A DNA stretch of 17,922 bases. It comes from Candidatus Omnitrophota bacterium (lineage in GTDB: Bacteria; Omnitrophota; Gorgyraeia; Gygaellales; Profunditerraquicolaceae). Below the pieces are notes generated by a model. The model saw nothing but the letters and a program-made list of their open reading frames with translations, ran no database searches and was not told where the DNA came from. Of this stretch, positions 1 to 7,351 are shown in pieces. The position numbers and the translations under genes are program-made. Positions within the stretch are counted from its first letter, which is position 1. Every line of letters starts with the position of its first letter. The stretch is from contig JAHFFQ010000012.1 in assembly GCA_023247875.1 (NCBI GenBank), positions 1-17,922 on the forward strand, in the 5' to 3' direction.

Positions 1-11
1 TCTTAAAAATT

Positions 12-87
12 TGGTGGAGCTGAGGAGGATCGAACTCCTGACCCCTTGCATGCCATGCAAGTGCTCTCCCAGCTGAGCTACAGCCCC
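12..87 (-). tRNA. tRNA-Ala (anticodon GGC)
   Basis: The minus strand folds into a full cloverleaf. The acceptor arm GGGGCTG pairs with CAGCTCC, followed by discriminator A and an encoded CCA. The D-arm contains TAGCTCAG, the anticodon stem is CTTGC/GCAAG around loop ATGGCAT (anticodon GGC, reading GCC alanine codons), and the T-loop is TTCGATC. The length is 76 nt including CCA. It is transcribed away from the tRNA-Leu gene. Confidence 0.96.
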
Positions 88-112
88 AAAATTTCTATAT
101 TTAATTTAACTG

Positions 113-141
113 TTGACCTTTGCTATTTTAGAATATAAAAT
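113..141 (+). promoter_or_regulatory. Predicted sigma70 promoter of tRNA-Leu
   Basis: A -35 TTGACC (113-118) is followed by TATAAAAT at 134-141. This gives a -10 of TATAAA with a 15-nt spacer or TAAAAT with a 17-nt spacer. The mature tRNA-Leu begins about 20 nt downstream. The element overlaps the oppositely oriented tRNA-Ala promoter, so the two tRNAs may compete for polymerase. Confidence 0.6.
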
Positions 142-153
142 GTGGAACGTCAA
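125..153 (-). promoter_or_regulatory. Predicted sigma70 promoter of tRNA-Ala
   Basis: Read on the minus strand, a -35 TTGACG (148-153) is followed by a 17-nt spacer and a -10 TAAAAT (125-130). The predicted start lies about 30 nt before the mature tRNA-Ala 5' end. It interlocks with the plus-strand tRNA-Leu promoter. Confidence 0.6.
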
Positions 154-165
154 CCTAAAATTATT

Positions 166-248
166 GCCGAGGTGGCGGAATGGCTTACGCGGCGGTCTCA
201 AAAACCGTTGAGGGCAACCTCATGAGGGTTCAACTCCCTCTCTCGGCA
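166..248 (+). tRNA. tRNA-Leu (anticodon CAA)
   Basis: This is a class II tRNA with a long variable arm. The acceptor GCCGAGG pairs with TCTCGGC (one G-U pair), with discriminator A at 248. The anticodon stem GCGGT/ACCGT encloses loop CTCAAAA, giving anticodon CAA (TTG codons). The variable arm is a GAGG/CCTC hairpin and the T-arm is GAGGG-TTCAACT-CCCTC. No CCA is encoded, unlike the neighbouring tRNA-Ala, so CCA must be added afterwards. A short T-run follows directly, and then the LAGLIDADG gene. Confidence 0.95.
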
Positions 249-257
249 TTTTTAACC

Positions 258-590
258 ATGGATAAAGATAGTTCACCCAGATGGACTCCTCATCTCGCCT
301 ATATAGTCGGATTAATTACAACCGACGGATCACTCTCAAAAGATAAAAGGCATATTGACTTTACATCTACCGACTTACAATTATTGAGAACTTTCAAGAA
401 ATGCCTTTCATTAAAAAACAGCGTCTCCGAGAAATCTGTTTCAATTAAGTCGGATAAAAAAGCTTACCATATACAATTTAGCGACGTTAATTTTTACAAT
501 TGGTTATTAACAATCGGTTTAATGCCTAACAAGACTTATCATTTAGGAAAAATAAACATCCCCGGATCGTATTTCAGGGATTTACTATAA
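258..590 (+). CDS. LAGLIDADG-type homing endonuclease, probably truncated
   Basis: A 110-residue protein whose residues about 13-25 (AYIVGLITTDGSL) match a LAGLIDADG motif. These helices form the core of this DNA-endonuclease family and carry the catalytic acidic residue. The following RHIDFTSTDLQLL...FKKCL segment and the INFYNWLLTIGLMPNK-like stretch fit free-standing bacterial members. I chose the ATG at 258 because the open frame further upstream runs through tRNA-Leu. The gene begins nine bases after the tRNA, has no visible Shine-Dalgarno, and probably depends on tRNA transcription. The protein ends at YFRDLL, where two-motif relatives usually continue into a second LAGLIDADG helix, so this may be a dead remnant. 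A single-motif homodimer is the alternative. Confidence 0.7.
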   Translation: MDKDSSPRWTPHLAYIVGLITTDGSLSKDKRHIDFTSTDLQLLRTFKKCLSLKNSVSEKSVSIKSDKKAYHIQFSDVNFYNWLLTIGLMPNKTYHLGKINIPGSYFRDLL

Positions 591-622
591 GCCGGGCCTG
601 CCCTGTTTAACCCGCAAAAGAA

Positions 623-661
623 AATTAGCTGAAAGATTTTTACCTCATCTTTCAGCTAATT
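623..661 (-). terminator. Intrinsic terminator of the crcB-feoB operon
   Basis: A perfect 15-bp inverted repeat (arms 623-637 and 647-661, loop 638-646) is followed on the minus strand by a T-rich tract, TTTTCTTTT. It lies about 60 nt downstream of the feoB stop. No T-run follows it on the plus strand, so it should act on minus-strand transcripts. Confidence 0.72.
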
Positions 662-720
662 AAAATACGCCTAAACCTTCCTCTAATAAAAACTCGGCGG
701 GAGGCGTGCCCATTTTTTAA

Positions 721-2448
721 TTACCGCATCGCGAAATTAAGTAACGAACCGGTAACCAGGCCCACGGCAAGCATGATCAGGCTGGCCTTGATCAGGTCCT
801 TTAGCCCCAGCTCCTTGAAGAAGACGAAAAATGTAGCCAGGCAGGGAAAAGATATTGCCAGGAGCACGGAGGTAATAAACAGCTGCTTGACGGTCAATGC
901 CAGCGGCATAAGCATGCCTACCGCCACATCCTTCCTGAATAACCCCATTACCAGGGAAACTATCGCTTCCTTAGGCAGGCCGAAGAGCCCCTTAACTACG
1001 GGGGCAAATATACCGGTAAAGAAATCAAACAACTTGAAGTATAAAAGCACATTCACTAGCAAAACACCCAGCAAGACCAGCGGCGCAGCTTCGATCAAAA
1101 ATCCCTTGATGCGCAAAAATAATTTATGCCACAAGGGTGCCAAAGAAGGAAGCCGGTAAGGGGGGATCTCAACCAGGAATTCAGGGCTATAACCCTTGGC
1201 CGTATGGTTAAGGATTATACCTAAGACCAGCCAGACAACCAACAGAACAAGATAGACCCCGAAAACATAAAACCCGGAGAACCTGCCCAGCAAACCAAAG
1301 ATCATCGCCTGGAGCGCCACGCAGGGCACGCCGATAGAGATCAATGTCGCGGCAATGAACCGCTCGCGCCTGGACTCTAAATTACGGGTAGCCAGTATGC
1401 CCGGGACATTACAGCCAAAACCCAGCAATACCGGGATGATCGCAAAACCATGCAGCCCCAGATGGTGCAAAAGATTATCCATAAGCATGGCCAGCCGCGG
1501 CAGGAACCCGATATCCTCCAGCAGGCCCAAAACAAAGTAAAATGAAATTATATAAGGCAGCACCATGGCAAACTCGATATAAGGGGCGGTGGTAAGCAGC
1601 CCTAATGACTGCTTAAAATCTATCCGGCCGTTGATCAGATCTCCAATTAATAGGTGATGCATAAAGCTTTCGTTACCCAGGAAAGAACTGAATTTAGCCA
1701 GAAGAGGCTGGTAGAAATTAAGGAATACCGGGTCAGCGATCCTGCTGATCAAATTCTCGCCGATAAAACGCACCACCTGAAAAGAAACAAAGAGCACCCC
1801 GATGGCAATAAGGGCTCCGCTGAACGGCCTTACCGAGGCATCCTCTAAGATTTCCCGCAAAGTATGATGGCGGTGGGTCAGGCTTTGAACTTGTTCAATA
1901 ATAGCGCCGATATCCTGCCAGCGCTGGCGGTGGGAAAATTTATCGCGTAAGACCGGTTTTGCCTCATGGATCCTCTCTAAAAGCAGTTTTATGCCTGAAC
2001 CGGTGATCGCGCAGGTAGATATCACCGGAACACCCAGGATCTTCTCCAGCTTATCCACCTCAAGGCTTACACCGTGATGCTTAGCCTCATCGCACATATT
2101 CAGGGAAACCACCAGCGGCAGCCCGGCCTCGAGCAACTGCAAAGTCAGATAGAGATTCCGTTCTAGATTTGTGGAATCGACGATATTAATCACCACGATT
2201 TCATCTTTGGGATACTCATTCAACAACGATACCGCGACCTCCTCTGATTTGGAGGCAGGCTCAAGGGAATATGTCCCGGGGAGATCCACCACCTCGATCT
2301 CCCGATCCCCAAGTTTCAGGAATCCGCGCATGATCTCAACTGTGGTACCGGCATAATTAGAAGAGATGACCCGCACCCCGGTAAGCCGCGAGAAGACTAC
2401 GCTTTTGCCGACATTGGGGTTACCAATTAAGAATATCTTTTTGATCAT
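721..2448 (-). CDS. feoB: Ferrous iron transporter FeoB (compact form)
   Basis: An inner-membrane Fe(II) transporter with an N-terminal G-protein domain. G1 is GNPNVGKS (residues 9-16), G3 is DLPG (55-58) and G4 is NMCD (117-120), with a G5-like SxCAITG segment near 146. From about residue 210 there are eight or so hydrophobic helices holding two Gate-type blocks: LPYIISFYFVLGLLEDIGFLPR with GFGCNVPG, then GLPKEAIVSLVMGLFRKD with ISFPC. At 575 residues it is clearly shorter than the 700-770 residues of E. coli-type FeoB. The shortening seems to lie in linkers rather than in the motifs. It overlaps feoA by 4 bp and is the last gene before the terminator. I see no obvious Fur box next to it. 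Confidence 0.95.
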   Translation of the reverse strand: MIKKIFLIGNPNVGKSVVFSRLTGVRVISSNYAGTTVEIMRGFLKLGDREIEVVDLPGTYSLEPASKSEEVAVSLLNEYPKDEIVVINIVDSTNLERNLYLTLQLLEAGLPLVVSLNMCDEAKHHGVSLEVDKLEKILGVPVISTCAITGSGIKLLLERIHEAKPVLRDKFSHRQRWQDIGAIIEQVQSLTHRHHTLREILEDASVRPFSGALIAIGVLFVSFQVVRFIGENLISRIADPVFLNFYQPLLAKFSSFLGNESFMHHLLIGDLINGRIDFKQSLGLLTTAPYIEFAMVLPYIISFYFVLGLLEDIGFLPRLAMLMDNLLHHLGLHGFAIIPVLLGFGCNVPGILATRNLESRRERFIAATLISIGVPCVALQAMIFGLLGRFSGFYVFGVYLVLLVVWLVLGIILNHTAKGYSPEFLVEIPPYRLPSLAPLWHKLFLRIKGFLIEAAPLVLLGVLLVNVLLYFKLFDFFTGIFAPVVKGLFGLPKEAIVSLVMGLFRKDVAVGMLMPLALTVKQLFITSVLLAISFPCLATFFVFFKELGLKDLIKASLIMLAVGLVTGSLLNFAMR

Positions 2449-2678
2449 TGTATCTCGACCATGACTTTATTGGCCACTCCATGCCCTAAAACCAAAACAC
2501 TTCTGCCCACCTTGATCGCTACCGGCCCCCTAAGGCCGATAGAGCTTATCTTGGTAATCTCCCTGCCATGATAGATCCCCATACTCATAAATTTATTCTG
2601 CAGCCTCATGCCGGCGGAGATATCGCAAATAACCCCCTTTTGTTTTTCCTTCATCTGCCTTAAGCTTATTTTCTTCAT
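2445..2678 (-). CDS. feoA: FeoA, SH3-like accessory protein
   Basis: A 77-residue cytoplasmic protein of the FeoA family, which helps FeoB import ferrous iron. The characteristic middle segment is F-MSMGIYHGREI, followed by short beta strands (GPVAIKVGRSVLVLGHGVANKV) expected for the SH3-like fold. Its stop overlaps the feoB start by 4 bp, and its own start overlaps the upstream lipoprotein gene by 4 bp. All three are therefore probably translationally coupled. Confidence 0.9.
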   Translation of the reverse strand: MKKISLRQMKEKQKGVICDISAGMRLQNKFMSMGIYHGREITKISSIGLRGPVAIKVGRSVLVLGHGVANKVMVEIQ

Positions 2679-3289
2679 TTTGCTCCGATATACGGGGCTA
2701 TTGCCTTATACACCCTGCCGGCAACAAGCTTGTATCCCTTCTCATTGGGATGAAAAAAATCGCTTTTCATCGCCGGATTGGTAATGATCCTGCTTAAAAC
2801 TGACGGGACAAATATCGCCTTCTTCTCCCTGGCCAGCTTCTTAAAATCCCTCCTGTACTCCTTAAAAAACATCCCGGAACTGATATCCACCAAAGCCACC
2901 ATTGCACCTTTCTCCTGGATGCGGTCAATGATCCGGGAGAGATTTTTTACCGTGTCCTCCCGTGGGATCTTTTTTAGAAAATCATTTCCGCAGAACTCTA
3001 CGATAACCAAACGCGGGTCCTTGGCCAAAACATCATCATCCAGGCGTTCTAAGGCCAGGAATGTGGTATCCCCATCCACCCCGGCATTGATCACCGGCAG
3101 CTTAACCATATGCCTTAAATTCGCAGGGTAATCTTCCCCGGTATTTGCCCCGTAGCCAAAGGTAATGCTGTCACCAAAGCAAACAATATTCTCCCCTTTG
3201 TTCTCTGCGTTCCTGATCTCCGGCTTTGCGCAGCCTGCCAAAGCCAGGATTAACGCAAGCAAGCCAATACCATAATTAATTTTTCTCAT
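2675..3289 (-). CDS. SGNH/GDSL-family lipoprotein hydrolase
   Basis: A 204-residue predicted lipoprotein esterase or lipase. A hydrophobic signal ends in lipobox LALAGC (Cys20). Block I is FGDSITFG with nucleophile Ser41, block II has Gly70, block III is GND (Asn102), and block V is DFFHPNEKGY giving Asp177 and His180. This is a complete SGNH catalytic set of the TesA/arylesterase type. The substrate cannot be read from sequence. It overlaps rlmN by 14 bp upstream and feoA by 4 bp downstream, so it is cotranscribed, but I see no functional link to either. It acts in the periplasm, anchored to a membrane. Confidence 0.85.
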   Translation of the reverse strand: MRKINYGIGLLALILALAGCAKPEIRNAENKGENIVCFGDSITFGYGANTGEDYPANLRHMVKLPVINAGVDGDTTFLALERLDDDVLAKDPRLVIVEFCGNDFLKKIPREDTVKNLSRIIDRIQEKGAMVALVDISSGMFFKEYRRDFKKLAREKKAIFVPSVLSRIITNPAMKSDFFHPNEKGYKLVAGRVYKAIAPYIGAK

Positions 3290-4349
3290 GTTTTAACCTT
3301 AACTGGCCGCAGGCAGCGTCAATATCCTGGCCCCGCTCCCTTCTTAATGTAACATTAATTCCGGCTTTAAACAAATGCTCTTTAAAAAAGGTTATTTCCG
3401 TTTTCTCAGGAGGCATGATCTTTAATTCCGGTATCGGGTTTGCCGCGATCAGGTTAACCTTGGCTAACCTTAAATCCTTTAAAAGCGCGACTAATTTTTG
3501 CGCCGAAGTTAAATCCGAATTCAGGCCCTTAACCAATATATACTCAAAGGTAATCTGGCGGTTGGTTTTGGCAATATATTCATGGCAACACCTGATTAAA
3601 TCCGCAAGGGGGTATTTTCTATTCACCGGCATGATCTCTGAACGCAGCCGGTCGCTGGCTGCGTGCAAAGATATGGAAAGCTCTACCTGCAACTCTTCAT
3701 CCTGCAGCTTTTTTATGCCGGGGATAATCCCGCAGGTAGAGATGGTGATCCGCCTGGCTCCGATATTAAAAGCATACGGGGCGTTAATAACCCGGATCGC
3801 CTTAAGCACATTTTCATAATTATCCAGCGGCTCCCCTGTGCCCATAAATACAACGTGCGTTAAGGGGTCTTTCTGGCTGTTATTTTTTAAATAAAGCACC
3901 TCATCCAGGATCTCCCCCGCGCTTAAATTACGCTTAAAGCCTTTTAGCGCGCTTGCGCAGAACCCGCAGGCAAATTTACAGCCTGCCTGCGAAGAGATGC
4001 AGCCGGTAACTGCGCGGAGGCGCGCACCGGCCGCTCCGGTAAGGCCGGATGCCCGCCCTCTCATAGGTATGCTTACCGCCTCAACCAGATTGTCATCCTT
4101 TAGCTGAAAAAGTAATTTGGCAGTCCCGTCAGCTGATCTCTGTAAATCCACCAGCTCCAGCCCTAAAATATAAAAGTCATCTGCCAGGGTTTTCCTTAGG
4201 GTCGCTGGCAGATCACTCATGGTGCTGAATTCAAAAGCCCCTCTTTGGTAGATCCAGCTAAATATCTGCCCGGCATGATACTTGGGAGCACCCCAGGAGA
4301 ACAATTTATCCTCTAATTCCCTTAAGCTTAACTCCTTAATATCCTGCAT
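3276..4349 (-). CDS. rlmN: RlmN, 23S rRNA A2503 / tRNA A37 C2-methyltransferase
   Basis: A radical-SAM methyltransferase of 357 residues. The [4Fe-4S] motif CxxxCxxC is CKFACGFC (Cys124, Cys128, Cys131). The SAM-binding GTGEPLDNYENV segment is present, and the C-terminal DIDAACGQLR holds the methyl-carrying Cys. Residues about 97-111 (a Gly/Ala/Arg-rich stretch) are absent from the usual layout, where 'IPxxxRxTxC' runs straight into the Cys motif. The DNA coding for them carries a palindromic repeat also seen elsewhere in the window (see repeat entries), so this is an in-frame insertion. Because the lengths match and all catalytic parts remain, the enzyme is probably active. The gene starts 6 bp after the acyl-CoA synthetase stop. 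Confidence 0.95.
   Translation of the reverse strand: MQDIKELSLRELEDKLFSWGAPKYHAGQIFSWIYQRGAFEFSTMSDLPATLRKTLADDFYILGLELVDLQRSADGTAKLLFQLKDDNLVEAVSIPMRGRASGLTGAAGARLRAVTGCISSQAGCKFACGFCASALKGFKRNLSAGEILDEVLYLKNNSQKDPLTHVVFMGTGEPLDNYENVLKAIRVINAPYAFNIGARRITISTCGIIPGIKKLQDEELQVELSISLHAASDRLRSEIMPVNRKYPLADLIRCCHEYIAKTNRQITFEYILVKGLNSDLTSAQKLVALLKDLRLAKVNLIAANPIPELKIMPPEKTEITFFKEHLFKAGINVTLRRERGQDIDAACGQLRLKHEKN
4010..4048 (-). repeat. Two-hairpin palindromic repeat, copy inside rlmN
   Basis: This contains two adjacent palindromes: TGCGC-ggag-GCGCA-like and CCGGCC...GGCCGG. It is gap-free alignable with 13509-13547, with 31 of 39 positions identical by hand count, and several differences are compensatory within stems. 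It sits inside an extra stretch of about 15 residues in RlmN (codons at 4017-4061), so the element interrupts the gene without breaking the frame. Confidence 0.7.
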
Positions 4350-4355
4350 AATAAT

Positions 4356-5864
4356 TCAGGAACGGCCCCTGAGCTGTTCTTTGTCGATTTTACCGGTGCG
4401 GTTCTTGGGAAGTGCCGCGCAAAACTCAAAATAGTGCGGGATCTTGAAATGCGCCAAATGCTGACGCAGGAAAAAACGCAAATCTTCTTCGGTAATATTC
4501 TTTCCTTCTTTGACCGCCAGGAAGGCCTTGGGCACCTCCCCTCTTAATCTATCAGCTACCCCGATCACCGCTGCCTCGGCAATATCCGGATGTTTTTGCA
4601 GAACCGCTTCTACCTCCGGCTCAAAAACTATCTCCCCGCCGACCTTGATCATCTCTTTTTTTCTACCTACGATATAAAGAAAACTTTCACTGTCAAACCT
4701 GCCCAGGTCCCCTGTATGGAACCAGCCGTCGCGGATAGTTTCCCGGGTCAACTTTTCATCCTTAAAATACCCGTCGGTAACTACCCAGCTTTTTACCGCC
4801 ACCTCCCCTACCTCGCCGGGCTTAAGTTCCTGATTGTTTTCCGAGAATATCTTTACCTTGATCCACGGCGCAGGCCGGCCCACACTCTCAATATTTTTTG
4901 AGCCCATAGGCAGAACCACGGTGGGGGCATTGGTCTCAGTCAGGCCCCAACCGTTCAAAAGAGAGACCTTGGGGCAGAACTGCTGGAACCTGCGCAAGGC
5001 ATCCGGTGAATTGGAGGCACCGAAGGTAACGATCCAGCGCAGGCTCGAGAGGTCAAATATCTCAAATTCTTTTAGCTGCAAGAGCGCGTAATACATAGAG
5101 GGGACGAGCCAGAAAAAATTAACCTTGTAATTCTGCACATTCTTTAAAAAATCCAGCGGGCTAAAACGCTCCATTAATACCAGGGTCAGGCCAAAGCTAA
5201 TGGTGTTCTGAATATAGATCAAGCCGCCTAAATGCGAAAATGGCAGGGCGCAAAGCGTAATATCCCCCGGCTTTATATCCGCGTTCACAAAAAAAGCCAT
5301 GGATTGCGGCGGGGCATCCAGCTGGGCGTAATTGATCAAAACACCTTTGGGTTTGCCGGTTGTGCCGGAGGTATAAAAGATTATGGCATGATCTTTATTC
5401 TCGGTCTTTACCTGCGGCGCCCGAACCTCTCCCTGTCCGATAAGCTCCTCAAAACTTATTCCCCCCTCCTCCTTTGACTGACAGGAAATAATCTGTTTTA
5501 GCGAGGGGATATTCTTCTTGAGATGATCAAAAGAAATATTGGCTTTGTGCTTGGTGATAAGGGCTTTTACTTCGGCGTGAGCGGCGCAGGAGATTATTTC
5601 ATCTTCGGTTAGCATGAAGTCTAAAGGAACGGCGCAGGCGCCGATAGACCAGATGGCCAAATAGCTGAAAATATACTCCGGCCAGTTAGGCAGGTAAATG
5701 GCAACTTTATCCCCGCGGACAATCCCAAGTTTAAGCAGTCCCTGACTAAGAGAAAAAACCCTGTCTTTAAGCTGTATAAAGGTTAAATTGTCTCCGCGGA
5801 AGATGATCGCCGGGCTCTGCGGTAATTCTTTTGCCAGCTTTTCTAAAACTTCAATTACATTCAT
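4356..5864 (-). CDS. AMP-forming acyl-CoA synthetase
   Basis: A 502-residue ANL-superfamily ligase that activates a carboxylic acid to acyl-AMP and then acyl-CoA. The ATP-binding A3 motif YTSGTTGKPKG is at residues 164-174. A5 is GWGLTETN, A7 is HTGDLGRFD and the C-terminal A10 lysine is in PKNRTGKIDK. It resembles medium/long-chain fatty-acid and benzoate-type ligases more than acetyl-CoA synthetase, which is usually about 650 residues. Its start overlaps the aldehyde dehydrogenase stop by 1 bp. In context it would activate the acid made by that dehydrogenase, keeping the carbon of the aldehyde fragment as an acyl-CoA. The exact chain is unknown. Confidence 0.88.
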   Translation of the reverse strand: MNVIEVLEKLAKELPQSPAIIFRGDNLTFIQLKDRVFSLSQGLLKLGIVRGDKVAIYLPNWPEYIFSYLAIWSIGACAVPLDFMLTEDEIISCAAHAEVKALITKHKANISFDHLKKNIPSLKQIISCQSKEEGGISFEELIGQGEVRAPQVKTENKDHAIIFYTSGTTGKPKGVLINYAQLDAPPQSMAFFVNADIKPGDITLCALPFSHLGGLIYIQNTISFGLTLVLMERFSPLDFLKNVQNYKVNFFWLVPSMYYALLQLKEFEIFDLSSLRWIVTFGASNSPDALRRFQQFCPKVSLLNGWGLTETNAPTVVLPMGSKNIESVGRPAPWIKVKIFSENNQELKPGEVGEVAVKSWVVTDGYFKDEKLTRETIRDGWFHTGDLGRFDSESFLYIVGRKKEMIKVGGEIVFEPEVEAVLQKHPDIAEAAVIGVADRLRGEVPKAFLAVKEGKNITEEDLRFFLRQHLAHFKIPHYFEFCAALPKNRTGKIDKEQLRGRS

Positions 5865-7351
5865 TAGAATCCATACCAGTAATTTACCAAGGGCTTGCCT
5901 TCACTGGATTTATCCGTGATCACATTTTTGACGCGGGTATACTCCAAAAAACCTTCCCTGCCTAACTCCTTGCCGAAGCCGCTTTGCTTAAACCCGCCGT
6001 AAGGAAGCTGGTTATAAAACATGCCGTAAGTATTGATCCAGACAGTGCCGGAATTTATTTTCTTGGCCAGCCCATCTGCTAAAGAAATATCGCTTGTCCA
6101 GATGCAGCTGGCTAAAGCAAAATCTACGCTATTGGCCAGAGCCACTGCCTCATCCGAACCGGAAAACTTATGGATAAGAGCTACCGGGCCAAAAACCTCC
6201 TCTTTAAAAACATGGCTGTGGCTGCTTACGTCAATCAGAAGTGTCGGCTCAAAGTAATAACCGTTCTTAAGTTCGGGGGCTTCCGGGATCTTGCCGCCGC
6301 AGATGACTTTTGCGCCTTCGGCTTTTGCCTTCTCAATATAGGCGATCACCTTTTTACGCTGGCTGTCGCTGATCAAAGGGCCCATCTGCGTCTGGAAATC
6401 TTCCGCCAGCCCCAATTTTATCCGCCTGGCCTTTTCCACAAAACCAGCCACAAATTTATCGTAAATACTTTCTTGAACGAGAAAACGCGACATCGCGGTG
6501 CACATCTGGCCCTGGTTTAAAAATATGGAAACCAGGCAGCTGTTTATCGCCACATCCAGATCCGCGTCGCCAAACACCAGGGCCGCGGATTTACCTCCCA
6601 GCTCCATGATCAGTTTTTTTACGTTCTTGGAAGAATACTGCAATATCTGTTTTCCTATTTCATTGCTGCCGGTAAAAGAGATCATATCCACCCGCTTATC
6701 CGCGCAAAGCGCCTCCCCTATTTTTGCGCCGCTGGCGTTGATAACATTGACCACCCCGGCGGGTAAGCCGGCTTTATGCATGATCTTAGCGAGCTCTAAG
6801 GCAGTAAGCGGGGTAAGGCTGGATGGTTTTAAAATAACCGTGTTGCCGGCAGCTAAGCAAGAGGCTAATTTCCAGCAGGCGATCAAAAGCGGGTAGTTCC
6901 AGGGAACGATCAATACTACTACCCCCACAGGCTCCCGCTCCAACCGGGCTTTTGCACCTTCCGGCAAGACAGGCTGTTCATCCTTTAGGTAATCAATAAA
7001 ATTATTGGCGATGAATTCAAAGGTTTTGGCGCCTGAAGGGATATCCATAAAGGTGGTTTCTTTTATGGGCTTGCCGGTATTCTGCGTTTCTAACTGCGCA
7101 AGCTCGGCGGCATTATCCAAGATACCCGCGCAGATCTTAAGGATAAACTCCTTGCGCTGCTCCAGGGAAAACTGCGGCCATGGCCCATGATCAAAGGCCT
7201 CCCTGGCGCTGGATAAAGCAAAATCCACTTCTTTCATTGAAGCAAGCGACGCCTCGGTAATCACCTTGCCTGTCGAGGGATTAATGATATTCTGCTTTTC
7301 AGCGGTCTCTATAAATTGATTGTTGATAAAAAGCGGGTATTTTGAGTTCAT
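5864..7351 (-). CDS. NAD(P)-dependent aldehyde dehydrogenase
   Basis: A complete 495-residue ALDH-superfamily enzyme oxidising an aldehyde to its acid. The oxyanion Asn is Asn152 in VPWNYP, Lys175 lies in LKPS, the cofactor segment is FTGSNEIG, the general base is Glu250 in ELGGKS, and the nucleophile is Cys284 in GQMCTA. It resembles betaine-aldehyde and phenylacetaldehyde dehydrogenases. It lies directly after the aldolase gene (4-bp overlap) and before the acyl-CoA ligase (1-bp overlap). The natural reading is that it removes the aldehyde released by the aldolase. There are no microcompartment shell genes nearby and no CoA-acylating signature. Confidence 0.92.
   Translation of the reverse strand: MNSKYPLFINNQFIETAEKQNIINPSTGKVITEASLASMKEVDFALSSAREAFDHGPWPQFSLEQRKEFILKICAGILDNAAELAQLETQNTGKPIKETTFMDIPSGAKTFEFIANNFIDYLKDEQPVLPEGAKARLEREPVGVVVLIVPWNYPLLIACWKLASCLAAGNTVILKPSSLTPLTALELAKIMHKAGLPAGVVNVINASGAKIGEALCADKRVDMISFTGSNEIGKQILQYSSKNVKKLIMELGGKSAALVFGDADLDVAINSCLVSIFLNQGQMCTAMSRFLVQESIYDKFVAGFVEKARRIKLGLAEDFQTQMGPLISDSQRKKVIAYIEKAKAEGAKVICGGKIPEAPELKNGYYFEPTLLIDVSSHSHVFKEEVFGPVALIHKFSGSDEAVALANSVDFALASCIWTSDISLADGLAKKINSGTVWINTYGMFYNQLPYGGFKQSGFGKELGREGFLEYTRVKNVITDKSSEGKPLVNYWYGF

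Noticed and set aside
180..257. Longer start for the LAGLIDADG gene inside tRNA-Leu
   Set aside because: The frame is open only because it crosses the tRNA. The residues read there have no family resemblance and the ATG at 258 directly precedes the conserved part.
591..620. A fourth partial copy of the two-hairpin repeat after the LAGLIDADG gene (TAAGCCGGGCC)
   Set aside because: Only about ten bases agree and no second arm is present, so chance is likely.
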